From Sphaerulina vaccinii (taxonomy: Eukaryota; Ascomycota; Dothideomycetes; Mycosphaerellales; Mycosphaerellaceae), in contig JAKUDP010000008.1 in NCBI GenBank assembly GCA_022570795.1, positions 1,178,001-1,242,000 on the forward strand: a DNA stretch of 64,000 bases, read 5' to 3'. Of this stretch, positions 8,289 to 19,984 are shown one piece after another. The first letter of the stretch is position 1; every line of letters begins with the position of its first letter. Position numbers and translations under genes: made by a program. The notes beneath the pieces were generated by a model. That model was given only the letters and a program-made list of their open reading frames with translations, was not told the DNA's origin and searched no databases.

Positions 8289-10936
8289 GAGTATGATACC
8301 CAACTTTGCGTTGCTTGTTTGACAGAGATGGCGTAAATGTAGAGAGAGGCTGACGCTGGCGTTCTGTACTTGTCGGTATCTGGGATGGTAAAGAGGCCGA
8401 GGATTACTTACGAGGAAAGCAATGAACATACTGGTCGCGCTGGTGCAATCTCGCAAGACCCTCGCGATGCACCAATTCAAGCGGACTTCGTCGGTGAGTA
8501 TGCGTCTGCTAGAGCAGGAAAAGTAAGCTGAATACTTCACAAAGACACGAACATAAAACACCCGCGGCCCTCGTACACGGCTCGTGGGCGGCTCGTGCGG
8601 GTAGGTGTCCTCTTGTTGAGCAGACAAGGGCATAGGACGCATGTCAGCATGGTAAGTGTGGTTGTCCTTCTCCGAGCTGCCTGGAAACACTCATGGATTG
8701 CGTTCTCCAGAGCTCAGGACGCAGCTGCACTCCTTACCACCAGCGTGGAACCTGGACGACCTCAGCCTATCGCCATCACCGCTGGCACCGCCCAACTTCG
8801 TCCTTCAGACGCCGAGCCCTTGGACACCATGCTTGAGGGTCCTGGCATAGCTCTTTACATCACTGCATGTGTTGTATGCACGGATACCATCTTTTGCTGC
8901 ACGCTTAGCTCATGCTCTACGTGTGCTTACAAGCTTCACTGAGATTCAACTCGGCGTGAGGTTTGCATGCATGCTTCACGTAGCTGTGAGCCCGCCGCAC
9001 TTCGCACCGCAATTGCATGCCACAGTTTGTTTAGATTCCTTGGGCTGCCGCTACCAGGAAGCCACTATGTCGCCGTAGGCAAGTGCATCACAGCCCAAAT
9101 TCGATTCTGCTGGTTGGAGGCTTGGAGCTGCTGATGCTCGACAGCTTTCGCAAGCATTGGTCGATCTGGAGCCTTGCCAGGTGACCAGGCAAAGTGCTTG
9201 CAGCATCGGTGTGGATTACTCCGGGAGATGTGCTCAAGTACGCGTTGCCGATTGCTCTGATCGGCCTGGTAACATGCAATCCGAATATTCACCGATACTT
9301 CACGCAAACTCTCCCCATTCCAGGGATTCGGTATATCAAACTCTATTCTGGGCACCGCACGAGGGGCAGCGCGGATTGAGCACCGCCTCCCCTCATATCG
9401 AGTGCCTCCTGCAGAGCTAGCATCGTCGATATCGTCGATTGCCTTCCCACAGCTGCCTGCTCTCTTCAGCCGCATCAAATCGCACAGCATACTGCATTGG
9501 GCAGAAAACTAGACGGCCGTGAAACGCATTGTGGAATATATCAGCTGATGTCAAACTATTTCAAGCTTTCGTGGTTTGTCTATCGTCATCCACGAGCTGG
9601 TGGGCAAGCAACTGTTTGAGCGGCACGCATCGGAATTTAGACCCAAACGCACCAAATGCGACAACTGCCGTCGCCAGCAATGTACTGAAACGGCTTGGCG
9701 TCAACCCAGCGGCGTTCTTAGATGCAGAAGATCGTCGGTGACAAGAAAGTATGCGCCTGATGGCGCACCATCTTCACAGAGCAACTCTTGGATGTCCGAA
9801 AATTTAGCGTCCTTTCTCAATTCTTGGAATCTTTGAGTTACGGATGTACCCTCTAGCGACACGGATAACTAAGAACGTTAAAGCAAGGGAGGCGAGCCTG
9901 CGAGCGAAGTAAGTACCCTCGGAGCTCGAGGAGGAGAGAGGAGGAGGTACGACGATAGAAACAACGACGTAGGCGCAGAGACAGGTACGATACCCGACCG
10001 CGCGAGGCACCTTTTACTAGGAGTGTTTAGTATATATCGATAAAACTCGACGAACGAGCGTTAGCAAGAGAGGCGCCCCTCCAAAAAGAGACTCCAAAAG
10101 AGACTCCAAAAGGGTATAGTCGGCAGTATACTACGGGTTCTCGGTAACTTACTTTTCAGACGGGCACTAAGAGTCCGGACAAGCAAGATAAATCCTTCAC
10201 AGATCGTCACAACGGTTCGGGACGTACATACGGAGTCACAACACAGATCTGGAAACGCAGCCGGTACAGTAACATCGTGGCCGGGTGCATGCCCGTATTT
10301 GCTGGCGGCAGATGGTGCGAAATCCTTGAACATGACATCGAATGTCTGAAAGCTGAGAGCTTTGGTTGTAAGCTCACAAGGAATGCGAACCCATCTCCGA
10401 CAGCGTTGCGGGACATATCGCAGAACACGAAGTGTCTGAAGCGTCTTCACGCAGTCATCACAAAGCTGTTGTGCAGGGAGACATAGTCTGTCATGTCTTG
10501 CGGTGAAGACCTTGCTCGCTTGGCTGAAGCTGACTCGAGGACTTTCGATGATAACGACTTAGTCTTCCTATTGCGGATCTCTTGTCCGTCAGTAGCCATC
10601 AATGCCTTCGAATCGGAGCCTCAATCTGCTATCTTCGATTGGTCACAGCTAGCCCGCTGTTGGGAAAGCTGAGTTCGACGTCACTACTAGTGATGTATCG
10701 GCAAGTGGGACTAGTACTTGTGCTCACCTTCACGGAGTGGTAGACGGCCCGTTACTAGCCTGGCTGTGTAAAAGCCGTCGTGGAGAAGTGTTCTCGACCA
10801 CTCTCACCACTTACCAAGTTGTCGGCACTTCGCTGATGACTGTCCTTGGTAATGCTGAGACTTGTCTCTGCAGTACACAACAGCCCACACGTCTGAGCCA
10901 GGCTCGCGTAAGCACGACACGGCATCAGTCGATACA
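8289..10936. other. Gene-poor intergenic region with a TpA-rich, TpG-poor segment
   Basis: Many short frames occur on both strands, but none shows a domain, a splice-consistent structure or a plausible start. The part from about 9840 to 10160 differs in composition: TpA and CpG are common while TpG is nearly absent, and purine runs (GGAGGAGAGAGGAGG) and a repeated CTCCAAAAGAGA occur. This resembles a short transposon remnant altered by repeat-induced point mutation. No terminal repeats or target duplication were recognised. Confidence 0.45.
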
Positions 10937-11634
10937 ATGGCACCTCAAGTGCCAGTAAGTTGTACTAGTCACTGATTAAGATGTGCTATCTCTAACTATC
11001 ACTTGTAGGCCTTAGCTCAATCAGAATCGAAAGCTCGCTTTTTCGCACGCTTGGGCCTTGACCTCACTAATGGCACACACCGGCGGGTGTACAATCTGAT
11101 GAAGGTACAGAAAGCTCCCTTTCTCTGCAACATTTGCTTACCTTGGCTGATGGACATGTAGATGGAGGCTGCCGAAGGTCGCAGAAGACTTCTCGCAAGC
11201 CAGGCCAGCAGCACGGCACAGATCCACGAAACCGCATGGCAGAACGAAGTGTTGCGGATATACAACGACGCTCAGCCTCAGACCCGTGCTGTGTATCAGT
11301 TCGGGCACGATGTCGCGGATGCTCAGGTTCCTGATAACTGGATCATCAGGTGGATGCTATGGCACGTATTCCGTTATCGCGACTACAGGAACAAGCAGCA
11401 GCGGTCGACGAATGAAGCTGGCTCTGGAGACGATGATGAGGACGGGTCAGACCAGCCGTCACCTCAGGAGAGCAGTGGCTCACGCAAAGGTAGCGCAAGC
11501 TCGACTGCAGCCAGCAGCAGTCAGACAGGTAAGGCAATGCGTGCGATGAAGGTACGGCGACGCTGACCGTTGTCTCCTCAACAGAATCTGCCTCAGCTTC
11601 TCGCTCGTACTGGGATCCTGTCCGCAACCCATGA
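10937..11634 (+). CDS. Four-exon orphan protein
   Basis: Exons are 10937-10954, 11009-11104, 11162-11528 and 11585-11634; introns of 54, 57 and 56 bp all have clear GT(A/R)..AG ends, and phases add up to 176 aa. The protein starts MAPQVPALAQSESKARFFAR, continues through LGLDLTNGTHRRVYNLMK into a helical part (MEAAEGRRRLLASQ, HETAWQNEVLRIYNDAQPQT, DNWIIRWMLWHVFRYRDYRN), then a Ser/Gly/acidic tail and the C-terminus SYWDPVRNP. No domain is recognised. The four consistent exons argue for a real gene standing alone in a gene-poor region. It could be a lineage-specific DNA- or RNA-binding protein given its basic helices, but no motif proves this. Confidence 0.7.
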
Positions 11635-14600
11635 TACAAGCTTACGATGCTCGAAGACCAAAGGTCTAATGCTGTACATGCACAGCCCTTGAACGTCTCG
11701 ATATCGATGTGTCGCCTCAAGGAGTCCATACTCCGGGATCGAGAGTCACGCATGTCTCTCGTGATAGACCTTCCATTCCCAATGGTTGATAGACGTGCTG
11801 GGCGAAATGGAAGGCGCTCGTACGCGGTCGGTTGTCGAGTGCAACTGCAGGACAATGGCATCCTTGATCTGCCGAGAAACGTACAACGACCATCCGCGTG
11901 AACAGCTATTGTGCAGTACTAGAGCTTCACAGCAGTTGTTCGCCGAGTCGCGAGAGGAGTGGCTGCGAGGAAGTCGACGAAGAGTCGCTGTAGGAGACCA
12001 TTGAGTGGCTTTCAAGACCGAAGGAAGGAGAGCTGTGCCAGCAAGACCTATTGATAGCGAAGGACTCGCCTGCGTCCTGCTACTCCAATAGCCGCTTGCC
12101 GCAGCACACAGCTTGGGGAGAGTGCCAATTCATATCTGGGAAGATTCTGAAGATTTTGAAGAGGTGCCGCATGGAGAGATTTGCAAATCAAGATCTTAAG
12201 GCTTCTAGCACTGCAAAGAGTTCGCCATCGTCATTTGCTAGCAGCGGAGAGGGCTGATATTGGGAATGTTCGCGAAGTGGTTGGTCCGAGACAAAGCTAA
12301 CGTTGGGAGTCTTGGCCCTTGGGTCTGGCTATTGCACCGGAGTGCCCGAGCCGTCAAATTCCAAGTACTCGGCGCCGCAGAAGCTCAGTCGTGAGTTCGA
12401 GACGCTTGAGGGTGTTGGAAAAGCATATCCGTGTGCTTCAGCATTCACCGTGGTATCGGTGCCCACGGTTGCAAGATGTCTTGAGCTGCATTTTCCTCGA
12501 CGGCGAACAGTGAGATATGGGCACAGAAGCGACGCATGTAGGGGCGTTGTTCGACTTCCGCACAGTCTGTAGCTCTGTCGGCCTCGCAGGCAGTGTCTTG
12601 AAATGACTTGTTGTACCACTTCCGGAAAATCAATATGTGGCCAAGAGCCATGCGTCCATTGTGTACAGCTTGAGGCGCGGCCGTGAAACTGAAATCATCA
12701 GACAAGACACGTCTGCGGCGTAATTTGACAAACCACAGTCGCAGCACGAACAAAGCATCGAGTATCATTAGCATTAGCGACACATCCAAAGCTGTCATTG
12801 CGAAGCAGAACGGGAGCGTATGCAGATCCGGCAGAAGTTTGCCATGTGGCGTTCAGTGATCCAATCGACGCGACCGTCTCAACGCGGGGGCTAACGGCTG
12901 TCCGTCTATCACAACCAGGTGTACGAGAGTCATGATGTGCATCATACCAACCACTTTCTGTCTAGCTGCAAGCATAACATCACAAGCGATCATAACACAA
13001 CTAAGGCATAGATGCCAAGTGCCAAATAAGAGAGCGTTGTCCTCGACATCATATCATCGATTGATGGGCATGGAAGATCAATGTGTACAGAAACCACCGG
13101 CCATGTCGATTCGCGAGCGACACTGATCGTGCATGCAGCGCGATTCTCCGGCTTCGATGAAGGTTTATTGTTCAGATGTTGTGGAGTGGTGAACTGAAAC
13201 GCCACTGATCGAACTCAGAGCGTGAATATGCTAACACTGAGTATGTCGGGGAAGTCCAGCAACCTTGATACATGGAGTCCTGGATCTATGTCTTTGGCTG
13301 TGCGAGCCAGAACAAAAACTGGCGATTTAAAGACCATTGATGTTGCAAGAACTTGCTGATGCGCCGCGAGCTGGATCCCACTTGCTGTCTTCTATCGGAA
13401 TCATCTTTAGAACGTTTCGTTGTCCACCGGAACAATATGCAATAAGACTCGGAATGATTGATGATGTATGATCATTATTCTAGCTGGAGTCTGTGCTAAC
13501 ACGAAGCTCTAGACCTGAAGGCGCCCCTTTCATGTCATGCTGTCCTTGCTGCTAGGCATGGCATCCCATGCCAAGCTCAAAGGTTCGTGTGGTCAGTCAC
13601 TTCCTCAGACCGTAAAGATCAGTCATAAACAGATAAGTAAGGTTGAGCTGCAAAGGCACGAGTCCACTTGCAGCACAGACTGCATGTGCTAAGCATCTAG
13701 GTGTCAGGTCCCTAGCGAGAAGAAGAGCTTGTCTCGACCAAGGAAGTATGGGTGGAGGTGAAGTCGGAAGTCGCATGCACATCACAGACAGGGTCCCCTG
13801 TCCAGTTGGCTAAACCTTCAGTACGCGAGATTTGCCGGAGATCGTATTAGCATAGGATCACCACTACTACTAAGCAGTGCGGCACTTGGACGAAGCCGCA
13901 GTTGCTGTAAATGGCAATCGCATCTTGATGGGTAGGTAACCGCAGGCGGAAGCTGCACTGGCCTGTGGTTCTGAGCCGTTGATTAATGCCGAGAACTCCA
14001 AGATGAAGACCATGATGTTAAAGGTGTGATGTCGACCCTACCATCTTCTTCGCGTCCGAAAGCGACTACGACGAGAGCACCATGTTGATTGTCGTGCAGG
14101 CGATTGTGTACTTTCGCGGAAAGCAGTGAAACCGCTCCTTGCCCTTGATCAACGAAGCCTTCTCAACCACAGGTTGGGGACTGTTGTTCATATCTCACTG
14201 CATCACGTTCATTGGCTTAAATCGATCCGGACTGCTCGAACATGATCACCTTCTCGAGAACAAGATCTTGTCAGACTCGCTGGCAACTTCTTCCTTCACA
14301 TGGCCACTCCTGTTGCTGCTCAGACCCTGCACGACAGCTGCCCAGCATCTGCGTGTGAACATGGCGAGTAGTCCCGAGGGTATGGCGAAAAGTTCCTTTC
14401 AGCAGCGACACGGGCGCCGAAAGTTGTCCAGGAAATGAGATGAGTTCCATAGATTTGCGAGCAAGGCTCGAGGGCATGAAGATTGCTGGCACACTCTGTC
14501 TTTGCTTCCGGTCGCTTAGTGTATTGCGGGTGCAGAAAGCTTTGCTGATGCTGGGTCGAAAGAGTGGCTTCTTCCGTTCTCAGATCTTATTCCGACAACA

Positions 14601-14743
14601 TCTCGAACCCGGCTCTGCTGGCGTGGTCATCGCTGCCTGTTGTGGGATGCCGGGAACGTTCAATCTCGCCAGCCTTTGGAGGTCTCCTACGAGCCTTGGC
14701 TTGCCTTGGCTTGCCTGTAGCGCACGAACGTTCACTGGCCATC
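11635..14743. other. Gene-poor intergenic region, possible gene relics
   Basis: Over 3 kb without a supported gene. On the reverse strand at 12445-12798 a 117-residue frame begins MTALDVSLMLMILDALFVLRLW followed by a basic KLRRRR turn. This resembles the first membrane helices of the fungal rhodopsin-like integral membrane family, but no further helices follow in frame, so it would be a relic at best. The remaining frames lack domains. No repeats with recognisable ends and no tRNA were found. Confidence 0.35.
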
Positions 14744-15604
14744 TCAGGCAACTTGTTTCGATCCTTTCTGTAGCTCCTTAGAGGTTCTGCTCTTGCCCGA
14801 AGACGAAGTGGAGCCAACCGCGTTGAAGCCCCGGATGTTGTGATGCACGTACGGCTTATCGTCGCTTCGAGCGGATGACCATTCGACTTCTCTGAGTAGA
14901 CTCCCCACATTGCCCGACCCCACAGCTGTTGTGACTCTGTTGCTTGAACTCGCGGAGGAGTTCTCGTCTCGTTCCGTTCCTGGAGCGTGCTCTGGCGTCT
15001 CAGGATGTCTCGGTCTCGGTCCGGTGACGATGGCGCTGTCAGAGCTGCCATATTTCTGTCGCCACTCTTTGAGCACGTGGCTAGCCTCGTGTGCCCGGAG
15101 TATCTTGTGAATGTCATGATGCTTCGAGCAAATCGCATAAGATAATGCATTCGCCAGTTCTTCGACAAGCTCGTCTCCTTGAAGATCAAGCTCTTCGGCA
15201 ACTCTCAACAGCAGTCCAAGAGTGGTCCTGAAATAGATCTCTGGCACCATTCGCTTGCATTTGCTCTGATCCTCTCGTCTGCCCTGACAATGGTACCAAG
15301 TCTGCCCATCAGCAAAGAACGGGTACAGATCGATATCCAGGAGGTCGAGTAGTTCGGCGTAGCGGTTCAATCTATGCCCGGGAAGCCGGTATTCGTTGAC
15401 CGTGCTGTTCAAGATGTCTCGCTTCAAGACGGCGTACGACGAACTCCGGGATCTGATGTTTTTCGCTGCCAGACCCTGGCTGATTGACCTTTTGAGCTGT
15501 GGCCGAAGGGCACTCCCTCCAGGCTGCCTGTTAGAAGGTGAAGTATCATGTATCTCCGGCTGGTACTCAGGCTCCAGCTCCTTGATGCCCTCGGCGGCAG
15601 ACAT
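14744..15604 (-). CDS. Uncharacterised 286-aa protein with a Cys pair
   Basis: A single open frame with even codon usage across its length. The N-terminal 60 residues are Ser/Arg rich. Residues about 75-110 read RLNRYAELLDLLDIDLYPFF then WYHCQGRREDQSKCKRMV, a C-x-G...C-K-R pattern loosely like the short Cys motif found ahead of T5orf172/GIY-YIG domains in fungal proteins; that nuclease domain itself is absent. A helical block follows (LLLRVAEELDLQGDELVEEL, SYAICSKHHDIHKILRAHE), then a Ser-rich tail to SKQVA. I do not recognise a family. A competing frame at 14587-15201 on the same strand has less natural composition. Confidence 0.6.
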   Translation of the reverse strand: MSAAEGIKELEPEYQPEIHDTSPSNRQPGGSALRPQLKRSISQGLAAKNIRSRSSSYAVLKRDILNSTVNEYRLPGHRLNRYAELLDLLDIDLYPFFADGQTWYHCQGRREDQSKCKRMVPEIYFRTTLGLLLRVAEELDLQGDELVEELANALSYAICSKHHDIHKILRAHEASHVLKEWRQKYGSSDSAIVTGPRPRHPETPEHAPGTERDENSSASSSNRVTTAVGSGNVGSLLREVEWSSARSDDKPYVHHNIRGFNAVGSTSSSGKSRTSKELQKGSKQVA

Positions 15605-16616
15605 GCTCGTAGAGGGAGTGATATGCAGTTCGCAACGCAGCTAGATCCGTCGACCAGAGCAGTACGCGACAGTGGCGTTCAAGCACTAGACACGGGTCAT
15701 CCAGAATCGCTTCTTGTCTCGGTCTATGGAAGACATACTGGAGCGTAAGTAAGTATCGAAGGAGGATCAGATCAGTTTGTGGGTGGCGCCGACAAATGCG
15801 TGGCAATGAGCCACTGCCGAACTCACTTAAATCAATAAGCTCTTGTCAACGTAGCTGCCAAGTGTAAGCTGTGCATTAGCAGGAACTGTCACATATCTCG
15901 TGCTTGCATATCATACACTTGATTGATTTGGGCTCCGGTCCACTACTGGATGTAGAGAGGATCTACGCTAGGTATAGAGGCTCGAAAGTCGGAGAGGTTT
16001 CCTGAACGAAGCAGACTTTCGTAGCATAGAGTACACCGGCGTAGGTACAGGCATTATTGCAAAGCTTCGGATATCCTCGCCCTCGTGGAGCACAGCTAGT
16101 AGCATTAGTCCTGTAGAAAACCTGCAATTGCGCATTTTGGAAACTTACTGGATCACACGCGTGGTCTTCTTTATGTGCTCGCCAAGGCATACCGATACGA
16201 GACGCTGCCTCGGATGCATCCGAAGCACAGCGATGCCAGGTTTGTGACTCGACGAGCCACTCTCGCGGGTGTGCTCAATGGTTTTGTAGACCTTTTGGAT
16301 GTTCGTGTTCGTGAACGAAGGAAGAAAGGCAAGGGAAGGAGGGGAAGGAGTCGAGAGTGGAGAAAGAGCAGGGGTGAGAATCTTGGCAGGTTCGATCAAG
16401 CCTTTTTGGCAACTTAGACTTCAATGTCCTTTGCCATCAGGACAACAACATACAGTCTGCCCTCGATCGTATCTGCATCTACGACAATGGCACACGCGTA
16501 GGCGTACGGGATACATCTGATAGAGACACGCGGCGAACGCCAACAGGACCGGGAAATTTGAGTTTGAACCTCCATCGATATGCAAACACCTTATCGCCCA
16601 TACACTGCGCGCAGAC
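15605..16616. other. Intergenic, nothing recognised
   Basis: About 1 kb between the start of the reverse-strand unknown gene and the start of the glycosyltransferase; the two are divergent. Short frames on both strands are probably non-coding. A purine-rich run occurs at about 16318-16385. No repeat or RNA gene was seen. Confidence 0.4.
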
Positions 16617-18125
16617 ATGCTCGAAGTACGGCGACTGCCAAGACCTTTCGTGGCGACAACACTAGCAGTGATACTGCTGCTGTGCCTCGGAGGATTCTGG
16701 AGTACGCGCCGGCCAATTCCACTCCCTGACCTGGAACTCGTCACACCAACATCAGTCGTCCACAGTCGCTGCGCAGCAATTGGCGAGCTACAAGACCATA
16801 TAAGGCTACCCAAGAGTTTCCAATATGGCTTCCGGAAGATCGTCAGCAGGACTGCAGAGATATCTTCCGACCGGAACTCGATCGTCCAGCTACAGGACCG
16901 CTTGATGCCCGAGTTCGCAACACTGGATGTCGACAATTGTGGCACCTTGGAAGATGGCGGTGCATCATATCGTACCGGCGATGGAATAGTCGTGGAATTC
17001 CCTCCCTCTACTGTTTACGATGTGGACCACTCAACAATCCTGTTCGGCGCCTCCACATCACTAGAGCGTCTTCAGCAGGCCATACCACAGCTACAATCGT
17101 GGCTCGGCGGCACCAATGCCTCTCTTGTCGTCAACGTAGCGAACAGTGAAGGCAACAGCCTTAATATGACCAATGTCCAGGACATTGCACGAGCAGCAGG
17201 GATGGATGTGACTCTGCTACCAAATGCAGACCGGCCAAAGCCAGGTGAAAGAAGTAAAGACCGCCACGGCCAAAGACACTTCAGCATCGTGAAACAGCTT
17301 CAAGACCAACGAAAACCACACCACAAGTGGTTTGGCATCATCGACGACGATACGTTCTTTCCTTCATTATCGGCTGTTCTTGCAGCCTTGCAGAACTATG
17401 ACCCAGAAAAGCCGTATTATGTCGGGGGCCTCACCGAGGACCAGCACGCTTTGACTGACATATATGGCTATATGGCATATGGTGGAGCGGGAATGTTCAT
17501 ATCTGGACCACTCCTCAATACACTTATCGAGCATTTCGATGAATGTGTCACCCAACTCGAGGGAGACATGATCTACCGAGATTGTGTGTACCGGCACACT
17601 TACCCGCCCGTACAGCTGACAGTACTGCCTGGCTTACACCAAGTGGACTTCCGAGGCGACGCAAGCGGGTGGTATGAAGCTGGACCAGATCCAGTTCTGA
17701 GCTTGCATCATTGGAACTCGCAATGGTGGTACCTGTACCCAGTCCATTATGGTCATCTGATATCGAAGGTCTGTGGGGTGGCGTGTTTCCTCCAACGATA
17801 CCGATTCGCTGATGATGTGGTCTTGACAAATGGGTACAGTTTGGTGAAGTATCCAGGAGGCGTTGACGAAGTGGAGCTGGACCGTGTGGAAGCCACATTC
17901 ATGCATGATGGGAAAGATCCAGAGCAGTGGGAGTTCAGCGTGGGGCGACTTCGGCCAAGGCTCAAAGCTGACGAGAAGATCAGTTGGAGGTTAGAATATG
18001 CTATGCAAGGGGGTGATGGTACTGTTCGTCAGTTCTACATTCGTCGCGCCGGAGATGAGGTCTTCGACAGCCAGCGGCTGAAGCAAGATATCGTGGGTAT
18101 TCTCGAGGTGGAGTGGGAGACATAG
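16617..18125 (+). CDS. Fringe-like (GT31) type II membrane glycosyltransferase
   Basis: Single exon, 502 aa. A short cytoplasmic basic tail (MLEVRRLPRP) precedes one membrane helix at residues about 11-28 (FVATTLAVILLLCLGGFW), giving Golgi type II topology. The lumenal domain contains KWFGIIDDDTFFPS with the metal-binding D-D-D at 243-245, PYYVGGLTED, and GGAGMFISGPLL, the usual order for Fringe/beta-1,3-glycosyltransferases (GT31, related to plant DUF604 proteins). N-glycosylation sequons occur at NAS, NMT and others. The sugar and acceptor cannot be told from sequence; fungal members are thought to act in cell-wall or protein glycosylation. Divergent from the preceding unknown gene. Confidence 0.85.
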   Translation: MLEVRRLPRPFVATTLAVILLLCLGGFWSTRRPIPLPDLELVTPTSVVHSRCAAIGELQDHIRLPKSFQYGFRKIVSRTAEISSDRNSIVQLQDRLMPEFATLDVDNCGTLEDGGASYRTGDGIVVEFPPSTVYDVDHSTILFGASTSLERLQQAIPQLQSWLGGTNASLVVNVANSEGNSLNMTNVQDIARAAGMDVTLLPNADRPKPGERSKDRHGQRHFSIVKQLQDQRKPHHKWFGIIDDDTFFPSLSAVLAALQNYDPEKPYYVGGLTEDQHALTDIYGYMAYGGAGMFISGPLLNTLIEHFDECVTQLEGDMIYRDCVYRHTYPPVQLTVLPGLHQVDFRGDASGWYEAGPDPVLSLHHWNSQWWYLYPVHYGHLISKVCGVACFLQRYRFADDVVLTNGYSLVKYPGGVDEVELDRVEATFMHDGKDPEQWEFSVGRLRPRLKADEKISWRLEYAMQGGDGTVRQFYIRRAGDEVFDSQRLKQDIVGILEVEWET

Positions 18126-19267
18126 ATGCCTTATCTAGCGAGGACTGGAATTACCTCTGACCGACCATAGACAGGGGGCATACTACGAACAGTACCCTAT
18201 GAGGCCGCAGACATTAGACGCAGAGCAGCCGACTCGGTACCTCTGCACCGAAGTGCACTTCCATTCAGCTGCCCTTGTACTATACCTTGCAATTTCTGCC
18301 GCCCTCGATCCTCCATCACTTGTAGTGTCGGCGATGGGGTTGCCACGGATGCCTTTCGAGGCCGCGAGCAGCGCTGTGGAACAGTACTCCTTGATTCGGT
18401 CGAACTCATAACACCATTGTTCGCAATCGTTCACATGGTCAGCATCTTCTCGGGTATCTGGGAACAGAGGTAGACATTCGGAGCCGAACTGCATACTGTC
18501 CACCAATGCAAGCAAGCCTAGTATCTGCGAGAAGTCACTCTTGCAAATCATCCATCGCTTCACTGTAGTAGGCTGTCCGTGCATTTGCCATGGCTAATTG
18601 CTGGACGAGAACAGTCTATGGGATAGTTCCAACATACGGCACTGCAATTGCGAGGGAGTCATGAGCGAGCATGAAACACAGAGCAGCTGGTATGTACCAC
18701 AGGTTGGGCATCGCAGAGTCGAGGCTTTCCATTGCCTCACTACGGACTAGCCAACTGTGGTGGCATACGGAGGCGAGCCCGAGGAGCTCGTAGATCAGGC
18801 TGGACCACAACGCCACCAAGGACGGCTCAACTCTTCCACACCTATGCCAAGGATCGGAATGACCTAGCCTCATGCCTCACCATTGATCACTCAGAAAGAT
18901 TGTGCTTCTTTTGTTGCCGCCTGCATCAGCTAGAACGGTCTCAAGACATTGTCGAAAGCATTGCACAACAGTGGGCAACACCATTTGCGGATAGGTGGCG
19001 GAGATGGCTTGTACGCCCCAGTCAACCACTTTGCGCAACATCACTTAGGCCATTGTGGACACAAATACCATGATATGCGAGAACGTTGTTGAGTGCACCA
19101 AAGGTTACAATGGCTACATATGTAAGGACCCATTCGCCGGCTAGCTGATCTTCCATCTGCACGACACACAAGCAACTCACTCAAGGCACAATCGATGTTC
19201 AGCAAATCGCACAGCGATAATAAGATTCACCTCTGGAGTCCCGAGCCAACCGCGACGACACGCAAAT
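18126..19267. other. Intergenic with weak reverse-strand open frames
   Basis: Two reverse-strand frames, 18616-18873 (hydrophobic, 85 aa) and 18183-18584 (133 aa, several Cys), lie head to tail in different frames. They could be exons or relics of one membrane protein, but I found no convincing join or family. Otherwise nothing recognised. The last 100 bp are the leader of the secreted-protein gene. Confidence 0.3.
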
Positions 19268-19657
19268 ATGCACTCCATCAGCACAATCGTCACCTTGATG
19301 GCTAGTGCCTCTATGGCCTACGCATCGGCAATCCCATTCGATCACTCACTTGCGAATGTTCTGGAGAAACGCGCAGATCTCAGCTGTCCTGCTTCCGACT
19401 TTAGCACGTACACTGGTCCAAAGGGAGGCCAATGGCGCATTCGATGTGGACAAACTTGTAACCGCAAAGATACCATTGGACAACCCATCAGCTACAAATC
19501 ATTCGAGGAATGTATCATTCTTTGTGGAGCCACGGACAACTGCTTCTTCGTGACATTCACTGGAAACGTCAACAGCGGAACATGCTATCTCAAGAACGTG
19601 TGTGGTGGTAACGATGACGAGGCAGGCACCAAGTACGCTATGAAGCTGAATCGCTGA
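19268..19657 (+). CDS. Small secreted Cys-rich protein, PAN/apple-like
   Basis: 129 aa, single exon. A signal peptide is evident (MHSISTIVTLMASASMAYA, cleavage near ASA). A propeptide follows, ending in the Kex2-type site LEKR at about residue 36. The mature part has eight Cys in the order CP...C..TC...EC..LC...C...C...C. A central SFEECIILCGATDNCFFVTF segment is typical of PAN/apple modules: a helix with C-x3-C followed by C and a strand. Such proteins may bind carbohydrate or protein outside the cell, and many fungal effectors look like this. An effector role is inference; no neighbouring gene supports it. Confidence 0.8.
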   Translation: MHSISTIVTLMASASMAYASAIPFDHSLANVLEKRADLSCPASDFSTYTGPKGGQWRIRCGQTCNRKDTIGQPISYKSFEECIILCGATDNCFFVTFTGNVNSGTCYLKNVCGGNDDEAGTKYAMKLNR

Positions 19658-19984
19658 AGTGTGTATGAAGCCTGAGGAAAGGAGACAGGAGGTCTTGCTG
19701 GACGGGAAGCAGCAAGATTCTCGGCAACAACTACAACATCCATCAGATCGGCACAGATTGCAATTCACTCTTTTGCACTTTCGTAGCACTTTGTAGCTAG
19801 TCATTTCTTATAGCAAGATTATGCGGTCCTCCACTGGCTTTGATTTCGCGCTAGTTCTCTGTCACTATGGCAATGGCAAGTGAAGTGACTGACACCCTAC
19901 CAATGACTCGAAGTGTGCCTCCATTACCACCTTTCCGCCTCTTCCACTTACTCCCTTCCACTAGAAAGCAGGAAGACCTTCAAG
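19658..19984. other. Intergenic, nothing recognised
   Basis: Short spacer between the secreted-protein gene and the next forward gene, containing its leader. An in-frame ATG at 19913 could extend the next protein by 24 residues but gives a less natural start. Confidence 0.4.

Noticed and set aside
12445..12798. Possible rhodopsin-like membrane protein start
   Set aside because: Only one helix and a basic turn resemble the family; the following residues do not continue it in any frame.
14587..15201. Second long reverse-strand frame overlapping the 286-aa gene
   Set aside because: Composition is Arg/Ser/Thr biased without structure; the other frame has helices and a Cys pair.
18183..18873. 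Two reverse-strand frames that might be exons of one membrane protein
   Set aside because: No acceptable splice join and no recognisable family.
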